Part shown: positions 47,156 to 58,925 of the stretch, piece by piece
Layout of the letters: every line of letters begins with the position of its first letter
How positions within the stretch are numbered: the first letter of the stretch is position 1
Assembly (NCBI RefSeq): GCF_014356525.2
Contig: NC_052518.1
Coordinates: forward strand, 4,382,162-4,446,161
Reading direction: 5' to 3'
DNA from: Nilaparvata lugens
Lineage: Eukaryota > Arthropoda > Insecta > Hemiptera > Delphacidae
Length of the DNA stretch: 64,000 bases
Position numbers and translations under genes: made by a program
The notes under the pieces: generated by a model
What the model saw: the letters and a program-made list of their open reading frames with translations, nothing else
The model's database searches: none
What the model was told of the DNA's origin: nothing

Positions 47156-48145
47156 CTACACCTTTCTAAAGCCAAACTGATCTTCAGACAATTGTTCATC
47201 AATTCGTTTTTCTATTCTCCTGAGGATAATTCTGGTAACTATTTTCGATGCATGACTCACTAAGCTCAGCGTACGGTACTCTTCACATGATCTTGCATTT
47301 GATTTCTTTGGTATAGGTACTATAATACACTTTACAAAATCGTCAGGTAACTCTCCAGTCATATATATACTATTTACAAGATTATACAGTGCTCTCTTTA
47401 ACATTCCACCAGACTTTTTCAAGAGCTCTCCTTGTATATCATCTATTCCTGGTGCCTTCCTTTCTTTTAGGTCTCGCAGTGCTTTTTCAAACTCTTCCAT
47501 CAACATTGGTGCCCCCAATTCCTGTAGTTCTATCTCGTCTTCTCTTTCCAAGTGCAGATTCTCATTGTCCTCTCCACAGTACAGCTGCTCCAGATATTCT
47601 TTCCAATGTTTTGCTATACTCTCTGAATCATACTTTAATTCTCCATTTTTGTCTACAATACTCATTGTTCTCACTTTCCTTGTTTCAAAGAATCTTTTCA
47701 CCTCTCTGTAAGCTATATCCATCTGCCCTGTTTTCATGCAATTGTTTATGTTCTTGCAAATTTCTCTTAAATATTCTTCTTTGTCTTGCTTTGCCTTTCG
47801 AATAATCTTGTTCCTCAGACTCCTGTATTTCCTTAATCCTTCTTCATCTTGAGAATTCTTGTACTTTCGTCTTTCATTAATCATTTCAACAATATCTTGG
47901 CTTATCCATTCCTTTCTGTTCTCCTGCTTTTTCCTTCCTAAAACCTCTTCTGCCGAAAGTTTGATACTCTTCTTTATTTTGTTCCATTCCTGCTCCACTC
48001 CCATCTGATTTTCTGTTTCTTCCATGGTCCTGTTTGTTTTCTCCACGTATTTCGTTTGAGTGAGATCATCTTTAAGTCTGGTCATATCCCATTGTTTGCT
48101 TTTTCTCATCTTCAGAGCTTTGAATTTCAGTTCACAGTGCATCAT
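47156..48145 (-). pseudogene. RTE-like ORF2, linker and RT N-terminal part
   Basis: 329 residues upstream of 46011-47123 in the same gene. It includes the Lys/Glu-rich linker (RKEWISQDIVEMINERRKY), LKERKAPGIDDIQGELLKK, VKCIIVPIPKKSNARSCEEY and EDQFGFRKV, then a stop caused by a one-base loss. A single frameshift in more than 2 kb indicates a fairly young copy. No apurinic endonuclease residues precede it. Confidence 0.9.
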
Positions 48146-48675
48146 AACATATTAATATATATATATTACATCATAATATATTAATATTACGAGTAATATA
48201 GCCTCAAATTGTTCTAATAAACCAGTGGTTTCTATAACATTGAATGGTTTTCATAAAAAAAGTAATTAATAGATAGAATAGAATTACAGCTGTGGTTATT
48301 CGTAAGTGTGAAGTTTTTAGCTTAAAAATTCATTCAAGATTTAGACTTTTTGAATAATAATTATTAAGTTACTGTTTTAGAATTTTCGATTCTAGACTCT
48401 AATAGTATCTATTTGATTCAAAATTTGCTCGTTTATCTGAGTATTGAAGAGCGTAAATTGTATTTAAAAGTGAAAAGTGAGAGTGACATAACCAACATTT
48501 TGATTTGGACAGTATAGTATAAATTGGAAATGGGACAGTTTTGGGCATGAACCTGTTGTGCCTTACCTCATGTTAAGTATGTGTACACAATGTGATAAAT
48601 AAATGAATAAATGAATAAATGAATTTTGGGTTTATCACACTCAAATTACGTTATTTCATGATTTATCACTTTCTA
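48146..48675. other. No gene seen; LINE tail near the end
   Basis: AT-rich. aataaatgaataaatgaata at 48598-48623 is a likely retrotransposon 3' tail in plus orientation. Confidence 0.4.
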
Positions 48676-48848
48676 AAGGTGCGTACAGAATTGAACGTCG
48701 CGAATAAGTCGTAGCATGCTTTTCAACAGCTGATGCTATGCTTATCATATCTGTATTTGTACAGAAAAGTAATATACAGGAATTATAAGTAGCCTATAGT
48801 ATCAGCTGATGAAATAAGCGTATTCGTGGCACTCAAGTCTGTGCGCAT
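48676..48848. mobile_element. Family I MITE, worn copy
   Basis: Left AAGGTGCGTACAGAATTGA, right caagtctgtgcgcat. Inner arms hold aacagctgatg and tatcagctgatga with a shared atatctgta centre. Confidence 0.7.
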
Positions 48849-48886
48849 ATATCGATAGATTGGAATTTTCGGGTTCAATACACTTG

Positions 48887-49217
48887 GGGCCGGTTTCCGA
48901 GATCGAGATTTAGCTAAGCTCCAGACTTTAAAAACAGCTGGAGTCAGAAAATTGGCTTTCCGAAACATTATATCTTTATTTTCTCATTTCTGTAATTGAA
49001 AACGTTTGTCCTTGACGAAATGAAACATTCCTAGATAATTCAAAATAGCTGAAACTTTACACTATTTTCTCTTTATTTTATTTTGTGTTCAATTTTCTAG
49101 TTTTCGGAATTTGATTTAAACGTTGGAATGCGACTAAGCCCCGTTTCGGAAAGTCAATTTTCTGACTCCAGCTGTTCAAGGTCAACTTAGCTAAACCCCA
49201 GGCTCGGAAACCGGCCC
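48887..49217. mobile_element. Family K MITE
   Basis: Ends GGGCCGGTTTCCGAG and CTCGGAAACCGGCCC are exact inverse. The arms extend about 85 bp with tttagctaag, cagctggagtcagaaaattg and ctttccgaaac conserved on both sides. Single copy in this window. Confidence 0.85.
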
Positions 49218-49453
49218 TAGAAATTATTATTATTTCTTACTTTTTTATTGTGCAAAATACTACAATCATAATATAATTATGACATTGGAGGAAAAAATAG
49301 GCTAAGCCTGTACTATATCTCTCCAAAAATAATTTTGATAAAAAGTTAATGTTGTCCAAAGTTTGAGGTTATGTTAATCACACACTGCTTCTTCACTTGA
49401 TTTTTAATCCAGGAATAATATTTAAAGATTTTGAATTTTGAAGGTTGACATAA

Positions 49454-50190
49454 TATTTTCCTCCACCTACTGTCAAAAGTACTTACTTTACTCCCTGAAA
49501 AATGATACTAAAGTGTCACTTTTTCGCTCTCGGTACTAAAAAACAGAAAAACTCCTTAGGGAGTAAAAGTGACTCCATTTAAATAACATGGGAAGCATCT
49601 CTATTTTAAAAACGTACATTTGGAATAGGTCAGAATGTCTAAGCTCAGATGAGGAAGCATATAGAGTAGTAATTAAACCAACTAAATTCAATACCTCAAC
49701 CAGACATTTGATCGATATATAAAATTTATGTTTGTATGCTGAAATTATTATTACAAACTTCATATCACTATACTAAAAAAATTGTATATATTTTTTTTTA
49801 TTCCATGTTATTCAAAATATCAGCCAACGAATATTACTTATTAACTAATCAAATTTGAAACGGGAACTTCATCATAGCTGTAGTTTTGGCTGTCATTGTT
49901 GTTACAACTTTAGCCGACAGATAGTGCTGTCGGAGGAGAACTGTGATTACAAGCCAGCTGTTTCTGTTTACTTCTTAGATTATGTTGTAACACATTGTTT
50001 GGTCACATACGTTTTTAAAAATTATTTTATTAGCAGTTTCTATAAAAATGTAGGTGGAGGAAAAATGTTGTGTATATCACGAGTGAAAAATGTTTTTTCT
50101 CCCTCAGGAAAATTGTTGCCCTCGGCTTCGCCTCGGGCTTCAAACTTTTCCCTCAGGGAGAAAAAACAGCACTTTTCACTCTGGATATAC
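49454..50190 (+). mobile_element. Family E element, copy 2
   Basis: Left TTTTCCTCCACCTACTG and inverted GTAGGTGGAGGAAAAATG near 50053, then the hairpin module with core GCCCTCGGCTTCGCCTCGGG at 50118-50137 and end ttttcactctggatatacaa. It agrees with 14553-15290 over its length but differs in the middle (49640-50030). Confidence 0.75.
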
Positions 50191-50726
50191 AAATAACTAT
50201 TAAAATATATGTATAAATATATTTTTAAATTATGTTATCCCTTTCTTATGTAAGATGTCGTACGTGAGTGCATAAGTTTCAATCATGAGCATGTGAAGGG
50301 ACAAAGGGAAAACATATGTGAAGGACAAAATCTTACATTCCTCCACCCGAGGAAATAAATGTATCTTTCCAAAAAAGTACCTGTTTTCGCGCCAACTATA
50401 GTACGCAAAATACCTTCTTTTCTTTGCACTGTCTTTAGTTTCGAAGCAAGATCAGTATTACGCCTTACGCCTCAAGACAGGAAAGTATGTGGTTTACCGT
50501 TCGAGCAAGCTAGCTCCTAGACGGAACTGGGATTTTATGAGAGAACCTTGATCACATTCCCAAGTGAGTTGCATACCGCCACAAACAGTGAGAGCAGATG
50601 TAACAGCAGAATAGAATATTTCAGCAGTAGAACAGAATAAATAGAATAGTTTATGGATTTAAAAATATACATTAAAGCAAGATTTCCAGTATAAATATTA
50701 CACACTTAGAAAACATCTCGTAAATA
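50191..50726. other. No gene seen
   Basis: Unassigned. Confidence 0.3.
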
Positions 50727-51680
50727 CACGTACAAGTGATATTTGATTAACACTGATGCTGCTAACCTTGTCTATCATTTGACAAAGCAGACATAGCTAT
50801 CCTTTTCCACCTCCGCAACGTTGCCAGATCGATTTTCGACAATGTAGACATATAATTAATGAACAACCTATTCAATCTTGATTATCAACATTTATCACTG
50901 GGTCATTGAAATATCTTGACGAATGAAATATAATTTATTATTTTAAACAAAAATGAACAATAAATATCACATCACATGTACTGGTATCAGCTACCCTCTA
51001 TAGAAGGTAGTGACAATGCTGTTCTCTCAAGGCTGTGCAAAGGCTGAAAATAGACTTTCTACTCGTGATATTTTTCAAAGTTTTTCGATTTGTATATCAT
51101 CAAGCTATCAAAATGAAAAACGTTTTCTCAGGAAAACATTTTTTTCTGATTATTACTTTTTGAGATATGATCGCCTAAAGATTAAATTTTTGGGACAGAA
51201 CATTTCAAATCCGGTAAGAGATAAATCCATGAGATTCAGAGGATAGATTCTTCATGGTATTGTTGATCCAGTAAAACAAAAATTTTCTTTAAATATCAAT
51301 TTTAAAGATAGTTATTCAATTCACTAAAAATAACTTCTAGTTGAGTTATTTTTGCTAAATTGAATAACTTTTTCAAAAATTGATATTTTCAGAAAATTTT
51401 TGTTCTACTAGATAAACAATACCATGAAGAATCCATCCTCGGAATCTAATGGATTTATATCTTATCGAATTTGAAATGTCCCGGCCCAAAAATTCAAACT
51501 TCTGGCGCTCATATCTCAAATGATCGGAAAAAAATGTTTTTCTGAGAAAACGTTTTCATTTTGATAGCTTGATGATATACAAATCGAAAAACTTTGAAAA
51601 ATATCACGAGTAGAAAGTTTATTTTTAGCCTTTGCACAGCCTTAGCTTCCTTCATTGCCTTTACAACGTCGACCTCACTA
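50727..51680 (+). mobile_element. Family B MITE split by a foldback element
   Basis: Left half 50727-51028 (ttgatta acactgatgctgctaac, gacaaagcagacatagctat, gcaacgttgccagatcg, caatgctgttctctc) and right half 51644-51680 (agcttccttcattgc, gtcgacctcacta) belong to one B element. The 3474-3522 segment of another B copy shows the uninterrupted order (gttctcttatcattcttcac). Confidence 0.75.
51029..51643. mobile_element. Long foldback element nested in family B
   Basis: Second copy of 1339-1954: AAGGCTGTGCAAAGGCT and AGCCTTTGCACAGCCTT ends, arms of about 300 bp meeting in ataacttctagttgagttat. The two copies have almost the same length (615 and 616 bp). Confidence 0.85.
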
Positions 51681-52009
51681 TATGAAAAATAGTATTGTTG
51701 AGAATGGGAAATGCATTGTCGTGCCATCTAGCGTAAGTTCTTTGAAACTGCAAATTTTGCGGGCTCAAATCGAGCGTCAGCTGAGAGAAAAACAACCTTT
51801 TGACGTTATAATGGCAGTGGAGGAAAGGGTTGCCGTGCCACTGCCTTCTATACCTCATTACGACATACAATAGCTGATTAACTCTTCTTGTTGGAAATAA
51901 TCAATTATGCTTCATTCGTCGATAAAATTTATTTTTCAATGATTTAATAATGAGTTTTCATAATCGAGATACCATATTTTGTCAATAATAGTTATTTGTG
52001 CAACTAGTG

Positions 52010-52140
52010 CGCAAAGTGACAGTTTGATGCACCGAAAGAAACGTTTACGCGCGAGCCGTAGGCGAGGGCGGAATGGTTTCTTGAGTGCAGCAGTGGTACT
52101 TTACTCACGTGTTTCAAATTAAATTTTTCCTACAGTTACC
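52010..52140. repeat. Hairpin-like module with GC-rich core
   Basis: gtttacgcgcgagccgtagg then cgagggcggaatggtttctt: a symmetric GC core with partly inverted arms (gaaagaaacg, ggtttctt), in the style of the D and E hairpin modules but not homologous in detail. Confidence 0.35.
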
Positions 52141-52624
52141 ATTGAATATGAAAAGTGGTTGATTATGGGTAAAATGATGGCTGAAATCCATCAAATGTAT
52201 GTATAATTTTGTGATAAATAACAACTTTAATTTATTCTTGATAATTCAATTGAAAATTGATAATCGATAATTTATTCAAATGACAAATTGAATTAATCCA
52301 ATTAATTTGAAATTTTGTGTAAATCTCAATTTCTAAATAATTTTTCAACTAATCAATTTATGAATGAAAAAAAATATTATTTGAAATAATGAATAATTAA
52401 TAATATTCAAAATGTATAATTTAATGAGTTCTCACTTTTATTTATTGAAAATCAGAAAAAATATAGATAGAACGAATTCGCATTCAAAATACACGTCAAC
52501 AGCTGATTGGGATGGCTGCAAGATAATACGCAAAGTATTAAGAGTACGCAAAGTAAGTGATTCTTTGCGGCCTGCAATCAGTGCAGAAATGGTCACTTTC
52601 CAAGGTACCTGTAGGAAAAATATA

Positions 52625-52757
52625 TTCCTAAATTGTTGTAAAACGATCTGGCAACTTCACGGAGGTAGAAAAGGATAGCGATATCTGCTTTGTCGAATGA
52701 TAGACGAGGATAGCAACACCAATGTTAATCTAATATTGCAATTATAACGTGGAGCTC
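52625..52757 (-). mobile_element. Family B MITE fragment
   Basis: gttgtaaaacgatctggcaa, ggatagcgatatctgctttg, gaatgatagacgaggatagc and ttataacgtggagctcacta: the left end of B, inverted. Confidence 0.7.
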
Positions 52758-53974
52758 ACTATATTCATAACTCATCACCCACGCACAAGCCTATGAGCGT
52801 ATGTTGGCATCACCCTCAGTGTTATTATTAAGGGGCAGCCACAAAATTATAATCGGAAAATCTGAATAGATTCTTACTTCATGTATGATAGATATAAGAT
52901 GATATGTATAATGATTACTTCAATTTGTGAAACCTATCATATATGTAATGTGAGAAAAATTGAAAAAAATATTATTATCATATGACCATCATGAGCAGCT
53001 CATTCAAATACTACATAAGCCTAATCCAAGACGCGATCATTCTCAAAAAACTCCCTGAAATGTATCAAAGTCCCTGATTCATCTGATTCATATAGTTTGA
53101 ATAACTGAAATTCATGAGGCTTTGATGTGAGAAAATCTGCAACATGTTGGATGTAAAGTGTAAATGCGATATGTTGACATTGGATACAAAGTTTGATAAG
53201 CACTGTGCGAAGTAAACAACTGACATCTCGAATATCCTTTCAGTGATAGCTAAAGCCAGACAATCTTCTCTCATGCAGCTACCGGGACTAAGTGTTAATT
53301 AAACAGGTGTCTGACAGATTCGTCTTCAACTGCTTGGCAAGCAGGAAATTTGAAGCCTTGTTAAGCTGTTAATTTACAAGAAGGAGTCGAGAAACGAGGA
53401 GTTGAACATAACTTGCTGGTAAGTTGAGTTGAAGAGCAACACCTTATCCCTCACCTCACCACCTCAAGCTTTTGCTCAAATGAGGCTCTTTCAAAATTTA
53501 CGCAACGTTGAACGGCGACAATAACGAGAAGAGCTCACAGGAGATACATTAAGTTCGGCTTGCAAACCTTTTGGAGGAGTTTATTATTTCAAGACGTGGA
53601 ACCTTCAAAGATAATGGATTCTATTTTCTCCTTTGACATGTGACATGTGAGGGAAATATGAGGACGCTCAGCTTTGTCAAAACTTCTTGTCATCCGAAAT
53701 GTGACTTTTGTGAAAGATCATGCTCGAATGAGTCCATTATAAGGGAAATACATTTGGCTCTACAGATTTTTCCCGTCGTTGTAATAATTGACAAACAACG
53801 AACTGATCAGCGCAACAAGCCTGTCATATACCAAGGTTGCAGATGAGTTCTGAGGATATGGAATATTCCCGAAACAGCAAGAAGATCTCAAACATTCTTT
53901 TACTGAACTTTCCAAACTTCCAGTACCACACAATTTTTGGTGACAAAACATAAAAGATCTTAATCTTTTATATG
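52758..53974. other. No gene seen
   Basis: Repeat-poor. Frames of 60-74 residues at 53021-53274 and 53640-53984 show no domain. 53400-53600 is slightly richer in G+C but has no clear exon signals. Confidence 0.35.
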
Positions 53975-54562
53975 TTTTCGCCACACTGCACAGGAAGTGG
54001 CTGTTTTCCAGTCCCTAGGTAGATCTGAAAGACATTGTTTGCAGACGACTCTCGTCTGACGCCAGAACAGGTTTTTTTCCGGCCTAGGTCGGAAAGAGTA
54101 CCCTTTCCAGCCGCTAACATGGAAATAAGAAAGGTGATCAAAAACCAGCTGATCAAAAAACTTTTCATTATTTGTGTTCATTATTCAGTAATTGAAACAT
54201 TTATAATAATATCATCTTATTGTCATTTGAAAGAATAAAAAAGTATAAACTCAACCTCCCACATAATTGAACATCATCTTTTAGGTTATTTAGACAAATC
54301 AGAATAAAAAATAAAAATACTTGGACAATTTCCTGATATTCAGATTACCTCAGATTTGCTAGAGCTATCACCTTCCACTTCTGCTTTCGGAAGTGCTTAG
54401 TAAACAACTATTCTCATATATATTGTTTATTTTTGTGTGTGGCGAAAAATAGCGTTCGCACCACGGGCAAAAATGTTTTTCCGGCTCTCAATCTTTCCTA
54501 GTCCTCGCCTCGGACTTGAGAAAAATCTCATTTTCTGCTCTAGGTGCGAAATATACTATTTC
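53975..54562. mobile_element. Family D element plus hairpin module
   Basis: Left TTTTCGCCACACTGCAC and ctgttttccagtccctaggt; right inverted end gtgtggcgaaaaatagc near 54437, followed by the hairpin gttcgcaccacgggcaaaaa...taggtgcgaaatatac. The interior 54120-54430 (cagctgatcaaaaaactttt, cttccacttctgctttcgga) is shared with 58630-58900 but not with 7571-8052. Confidence 0.7.
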
Positions 54563-54574
54563 TTGGGTCTAATC

Positions 54575-54848
54575 TTGTAATACAAGCAAATTTTGTTATC
54601 ATGGCGAGTCAGTTGCTTGAATCGCCATTTTGTGACGTTTCTATTATATGCACCGTTAAGTGGGAGGAGAGTGTCTAGCTGGGCCAATGGCAGGCGTTCA
54701 TGTCCTTGACCAATAGCGGAACTCGCCTTCTAGTATAAATTCTTCTGCTGTCTCAGTTTATCAGAGATTGACAATGGTGTAACAACCGAAACCGGTCTTT
54801 CTACTTTTAATAAAGTCTGTGCTTTTGACAATTATTTCTTAGTTTTTT
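54575..54848 (+). mobile_element. Family H, promoter-like element
   Basis: Matches 34965-35230: gttatcatggcgagtcagtt, gtgggaggagagtgtctag, gggccaatggcag, gaccaatagcggaactcgcc, tagtataaatt, aatggtgtaacaaccgaaac, taataaagtctgtgcttttg. CCAAT, TATA and polyadenylation strings are all retained. Confidence 0.65.
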
Positions 54849-56063
54849 CTATCGAGTAATACTGGAAAATATATGAAGCAAGAACATACTAGAAAATTGT
54901 GAGAATGATCAATAACATGCAGTCAACTCTGTCAAAGTACAAATATTTTTTGCAGAATGGATGAAAAATACCAAGCTAAGCGGGAGACCGAATTCCTCCT
55001 GTATTACTTTTTCCTTGAATTTGTGCATTTGGAAAATTTCCGCGAATAATGAAAGAAATATTTTCTCTGTGATGATTAAGAAGTCATTCCAAAATTAATT
55101 ATGTTGGAATGAAATGTAATTTCGTATGGAGTTGTGTTTGATTAGTACGCTAAATTAGTCGTATTTTTCATGATGAATTCTACAGATTTGTTTTTTGTTA
55201 CTCACTTATTTTCTCATTTTGAAGTCATGTCAGTGAGTTTTTCCTTTTTATAAACAATATTTGGAACGACATGCAGCTTCGTAATATCTGTAAAATTATC
55301 AAGTTGACTAATAATATTCTCGCTACACTAAAATTATTGTAAAACATTGATACTATGTAGATTTAGAGACATTTCTCCCTCTTAATAGATCAGATTATTT
55401 TATCAACTTGATTATTAAAACTGATTTAATCAGGTTTATTCTGTTACACGTATGATGAATAGCTCAGGAATTTTATGAGTGGAACGTAATATATTGCTTC
55501 ACGATAAAGGAATGCGTATAAGAAAAAATCGTGATATTTTATATAAGTCTGAGCAGGTGAAATATTTATAATATAGAAGTATCATTTGTTTCAACAAGAA
55601 ATTGAAATATCCTCAGTATGATAGTGATTCCACAAAAAGAATTCCATCTTAAATGAATGAAAAATGAAAGGTTGAATTCGGAAGAATGATACAAATTGGA
55701 AAAAGAACTACTACTCTCAGACCCGTATGTAGACACTCATTTAAAACGGAGAAATGTCAGCAGTTCATTTAAACCCCGTATGAAACACATTATGATGAAT
55801 GAAACCATACCTACAAATAAACGTGGTTTAGCGTTAAACGTAGGTGGTGCAGCTACACACACACATAGATTTGTTTGCCTTCCTCATGAATTCTATCAGA
55901 TTAAACGGAACTTGACAAACAAAATCTGTTGAATCTAAAAGAATTTTGAAAGACGGCAAAAATCGTACATCCAAGAATCGATGTGTCTATTATAGTCTAG
56001 AGTCTACGGCTCACTTTCTCCATAGTTTGTTTAATATTATTGAACCCGTCCAGTCAATGGCTC
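54849..56063. other. No gene seen
   Basis: AT-rich and repeat-poor. A 78-residue frame at 55696-55932 has no motif. Confidence 0.4.
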
Positions 56064-56830
56064 TATATGAATAAAACCAGAGCAAATGCTCATGATCAAG
56101 AGCATGGAGCATAAGGTTTTGTTCATGAGCTAAATGTAGAAACAAGAGCATTTGCTAATTTTTATATGAATAAGCTTCACCTTATACTCTGGAGCAAATG
56201 CTCACGTATTTTAAAGATTTTTCACCAGCTGATTCGCCTTTGTGGCCTTACTTTGTTTTTATAGCTCACGTAACCACTAAATATGCAAGTATAGACACCA
56301 CTTGTGTTTCGTCGTTTGCTCTGTTCTCTATGAATAGAGTTTTAGGTTAGTTGAGTTTAGAATTTGGAATAATAGCGTGAAAAAATGTCATCTCTATAAT
56401 AATCTCCAGCATATTCTTATAATATCAATAGCCTTCTTATAATCGTCTACACTCTCATCTTCTTAAATGCATATTTCCTATTTTGTGATGGCTATCTTAA
56501 TATCTTTTGTATTTATTCTTTTGTAGGGATAATGGTGATATATATCATGGTTGAATCTAAAAAGAGTTTTATAGTTCTCAACTATTGGTTGTGATCGTAT
56601 CTGGTGAGTTTCCTCTTCCTCATACGAATTAGTAGAGCAATTTTACTATGAGCAAAAGGTGACAAGCTGCTCTAGACCACACTCACCTTTTTTGAAGCAT
56701 TTGCTTCAAAAGTTGAGCAAATGCTCTAGTTTATTCATACAATTCTGAGTATAAGTTTTTACTTTTGAGCAAATGCTCAAACTATTTTTTGATGAGCATG
56801 AGCAAAAGGTTTTGCTCACGTTTATTCATA
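56064..56830. mobile_element. Family G element, copy 2
   Basis: Begins tatatgaataaaaccagagc and ends cacgtttattcatag. It shares gagcaaatgctcatga, cagctgattcgcctttg, atagccttcttataatcgtc and tgagcaaaaggtgacaagct with 16515-17527. It lacks the 97-bp duplication and the last ~100 bp of that copy. Confidence 0.8.
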
Positions 56831-57115
56831 GAAAACGAAGCAAGTTACACACACATCGATTTTTCTCAGGCTATACACTGGTTTAGGCTTCATATAAGAA
56901 GTGTTTTTCAAGAAAATGGTTTTCGAAATATCAAATCGTTTCAATTGGGAATGGGTATTCGACCAAGAATAGTGTATAGACAGTAGACACTATCCTTGTG
57001 GTTGGACAGGAAAGTAGATATGCTCAGTCAAAACATTCACGCGTGCAAAACATTTTCGAAATGAGCTAGAAATCAATGTTTCCCTGATTACATTGCTCTC
57101 AAGAACGTCTGTTTT

Positions 57116-57365
57116 AAGGTGCGTACAGACTGTCGCTCTGCTCCGCAACCGAACGTCACTCCAGCAGAGCGATTGATGATCGACCGGCGAGCAACAGTGG
57201 TTCGACCGGGGAACGCGAGAAGATCTAACATCTTCCGTAACGTGCATGATGGGTGCGACTGGAGAGCGGAGGCGGAGCGACTGCCGTGCGATGGAGGAAC
57301 GAGGGCGGTACGAGGGAGGAGCGTGCTCGGTGCGGGTTGGAAGCGCGAATATGTGTACGCAGCTT
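57116..57365. mobile_element. GC-rich family I-type element, copy 1
   Basis: AAGGTGCGTACAGACTGTCG start and TGTGTACGCAGCTT end. The interior is clearly GC-rich (gcagagcgattgatgatcga, ggttcgaccggggaacgcga) in AT-rich surroundings. The copy at 61027-61276 is nearly identical. A 114-residue frame through it is not supported by the other copy's small indels. Confidence 0.8.
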
Positions 57366-57621
57366 ATCACATTCGATTTTGTGAAGAGGCATGTGTTGAA
57401 GACTATGTTAGGTCAGTTATGACACCATTGATATTGAAACATGTTTGTAATTACAATAAATAAGTGATATTTTTGAGAAAAATCCAGTGTTTTCACTATG
57501 TGAACATTTAAATGAACTAATTAATATAACACCATTATATGACACCATCGATGTTGAAACATGTTTGTAATTTTTACACTAAATGACTGATATTTTTGAC
57601 AAAAATCCAGTGATCTCACTA

Positions 57622-58484
57622 TCTTCTTCTTCTTCTAGTGCGTCTCCTATCGGAGGTTCGCTATCAGCACAGCAATCCGGATCTTATTCACTGCCACTCG
57701 AAACAAGTCTTTGCTGCTGCAGTCAAACCAATCCCTCAAATTTTTAAGCCAGGAAACACGTCGCCTTCCAACACTCCTTTTTCCGCTGATTTTCCCTTGA
57801 ACTATATTCTGCAGAGTTATATATTTGTGGCTTCTCATTAGATGTCCAAGATAAAGGAGTTTTCTTTTTTTTTTGTGTAAACAATTTCACATTGTTTCTT
57901 AATTTTCCTAGGACTTCCATGTTCGTTACTCTATCCGTCCATGGTATCCACCACACTTCCAACTTATCCATATGGCTCTTATTGAGGGTCCATGATTCCA
58001 TCCCATACAAGAGAGTGGAAAACACGTGACAGCGTAACATCCTCATTTTCAATTCTATATTTATGTCCCGGCTCGTGAACAATTTTTTCATTTTTACAAA
58101 TGTCGATCTGGCCATCTCAATCCTTTTTCTTATCTCTCTCGTCGAATCCCCACTTTCCTCTACCCACGTCCCCAGATATCTATATTTATGGACCCTCTCT
58201 ATGAATTACCGTCCACCATTAGGTTTGTCTGAATTTGTATATTCAAGGCTTTCCTGACCAACATTAATTTGGTTTTCTCCAGATTCAATTTCAAACCAAA
58301 TTCACCACATCTGTCATGCAATTTTTGGATCAATCTTTGCATATCCACCATATTGCTTGTCAACAAGACAGTGTTTTCAGCGTACCTCAAATTATTTATG
58401 GCTTCTCCATTTATAATTATGCCCGCCAACTCCTCCTCCAAGACTTCATTGAAGAAAGCTTCGCTGTTCTCACTATGAAATAGT
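57622..58484 (-). pseudogene. RTE-like LINE remnant
   Basis: Minus strand. 58495-58199 keeps EELAGIIINGEAINNLRYAEN, where the RT active-site YADD has become YAEN. 58200-57870 keeps RVHKYRYLGTWVEESG, LLYGMESWTL and PWTDRVTN; about ten residues before PWTD are deleted. 57840-57650 keeps GRRRVSWLKNLRDWF. At least two frameshifts occur, one at an A run near 57869. The 3' tail is (GAA)n-like, 57622-57635. The 5' side is cut at 58484 by a family D copy. Confidence 0.8.
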
Positions 58485-58925
58485 ATATTTCGCACCTAGG
58501 GCCGAAAATGAGACTTTTCCGACTCGAAATCGGTTTTCAAGTCCGAGGCCATAGGCCGAGGACTAGAAAAGATTGAGAGCCGGAAAAACATTTTTGCCCG
58601 TGGTGCGAACGCTATTTTTCGCTACACAGAAAAATAAACAATAATTGTTTAGTAAGCACTTCCGAAAGCAGAAGTGGAAGCTCATAGCTCTACCAAATCT
58701 GAATATCAGGAAATTGTCTAAGTATTTTTATTTTTTATTCTGATTTGTCTAAAAAACCTAAAAGATTATGTTCAATTATGTGGGAGGTTGAGTTTATACT
58801 TTTTTTTCTTCCAAATGACAATTAGATGATATTATTTTAAATGTTTCGATTCTTGAATAATAAACACAAATAATGAGAAGTTTTTTGATCAGCTGTTTTA
58901 GCACACTTGAAATTTGGCCAATCTG
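58484..58925. mobile_element. Family D plus hairpin module, inverted
   Basis: Starts tagtatatttcgcacctagg, core gtccgaggccataggccgag, then gtggtgcgaacgctattttt. The following 58630-58900 is the reverse complement of 54120-54430. The far family D end is not clear. It lies directly against the LINE remnant and is probably inserted in it. Confidence 0.65.

Larger units (their letters stand above)
45850..48145 (-). mobile_element. RTE-like LINE, 5'-truncated
   Basis: Minus strand. The 3' end is a (TAAA)n-type tail, seen on plus as tatttatttatttatt at 45850-45865, only about 150 bp after the ORF2 stop. A short 3' region with a short-repeat tail fits RTE-type LINEs. The copy stops at about 48145, where the sequence changes to AT repeats, and the endonuclease domain is missing. 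Confidence 0.85.

Noticed and set aside
46209..47805. Plus-strand frames opposite the LINE (46209-46469, 46576-46806, 47389-47805)
   Set aside because: Antisense shadows of the RTE-like reverse transcriptase.
57119..57463. 114-residue Arg-rich frame, partly repeated at 61018-61290
   Set aside because: Product of a GC-rich mobile element; the second copy changes frame through small indels and both strands are open.
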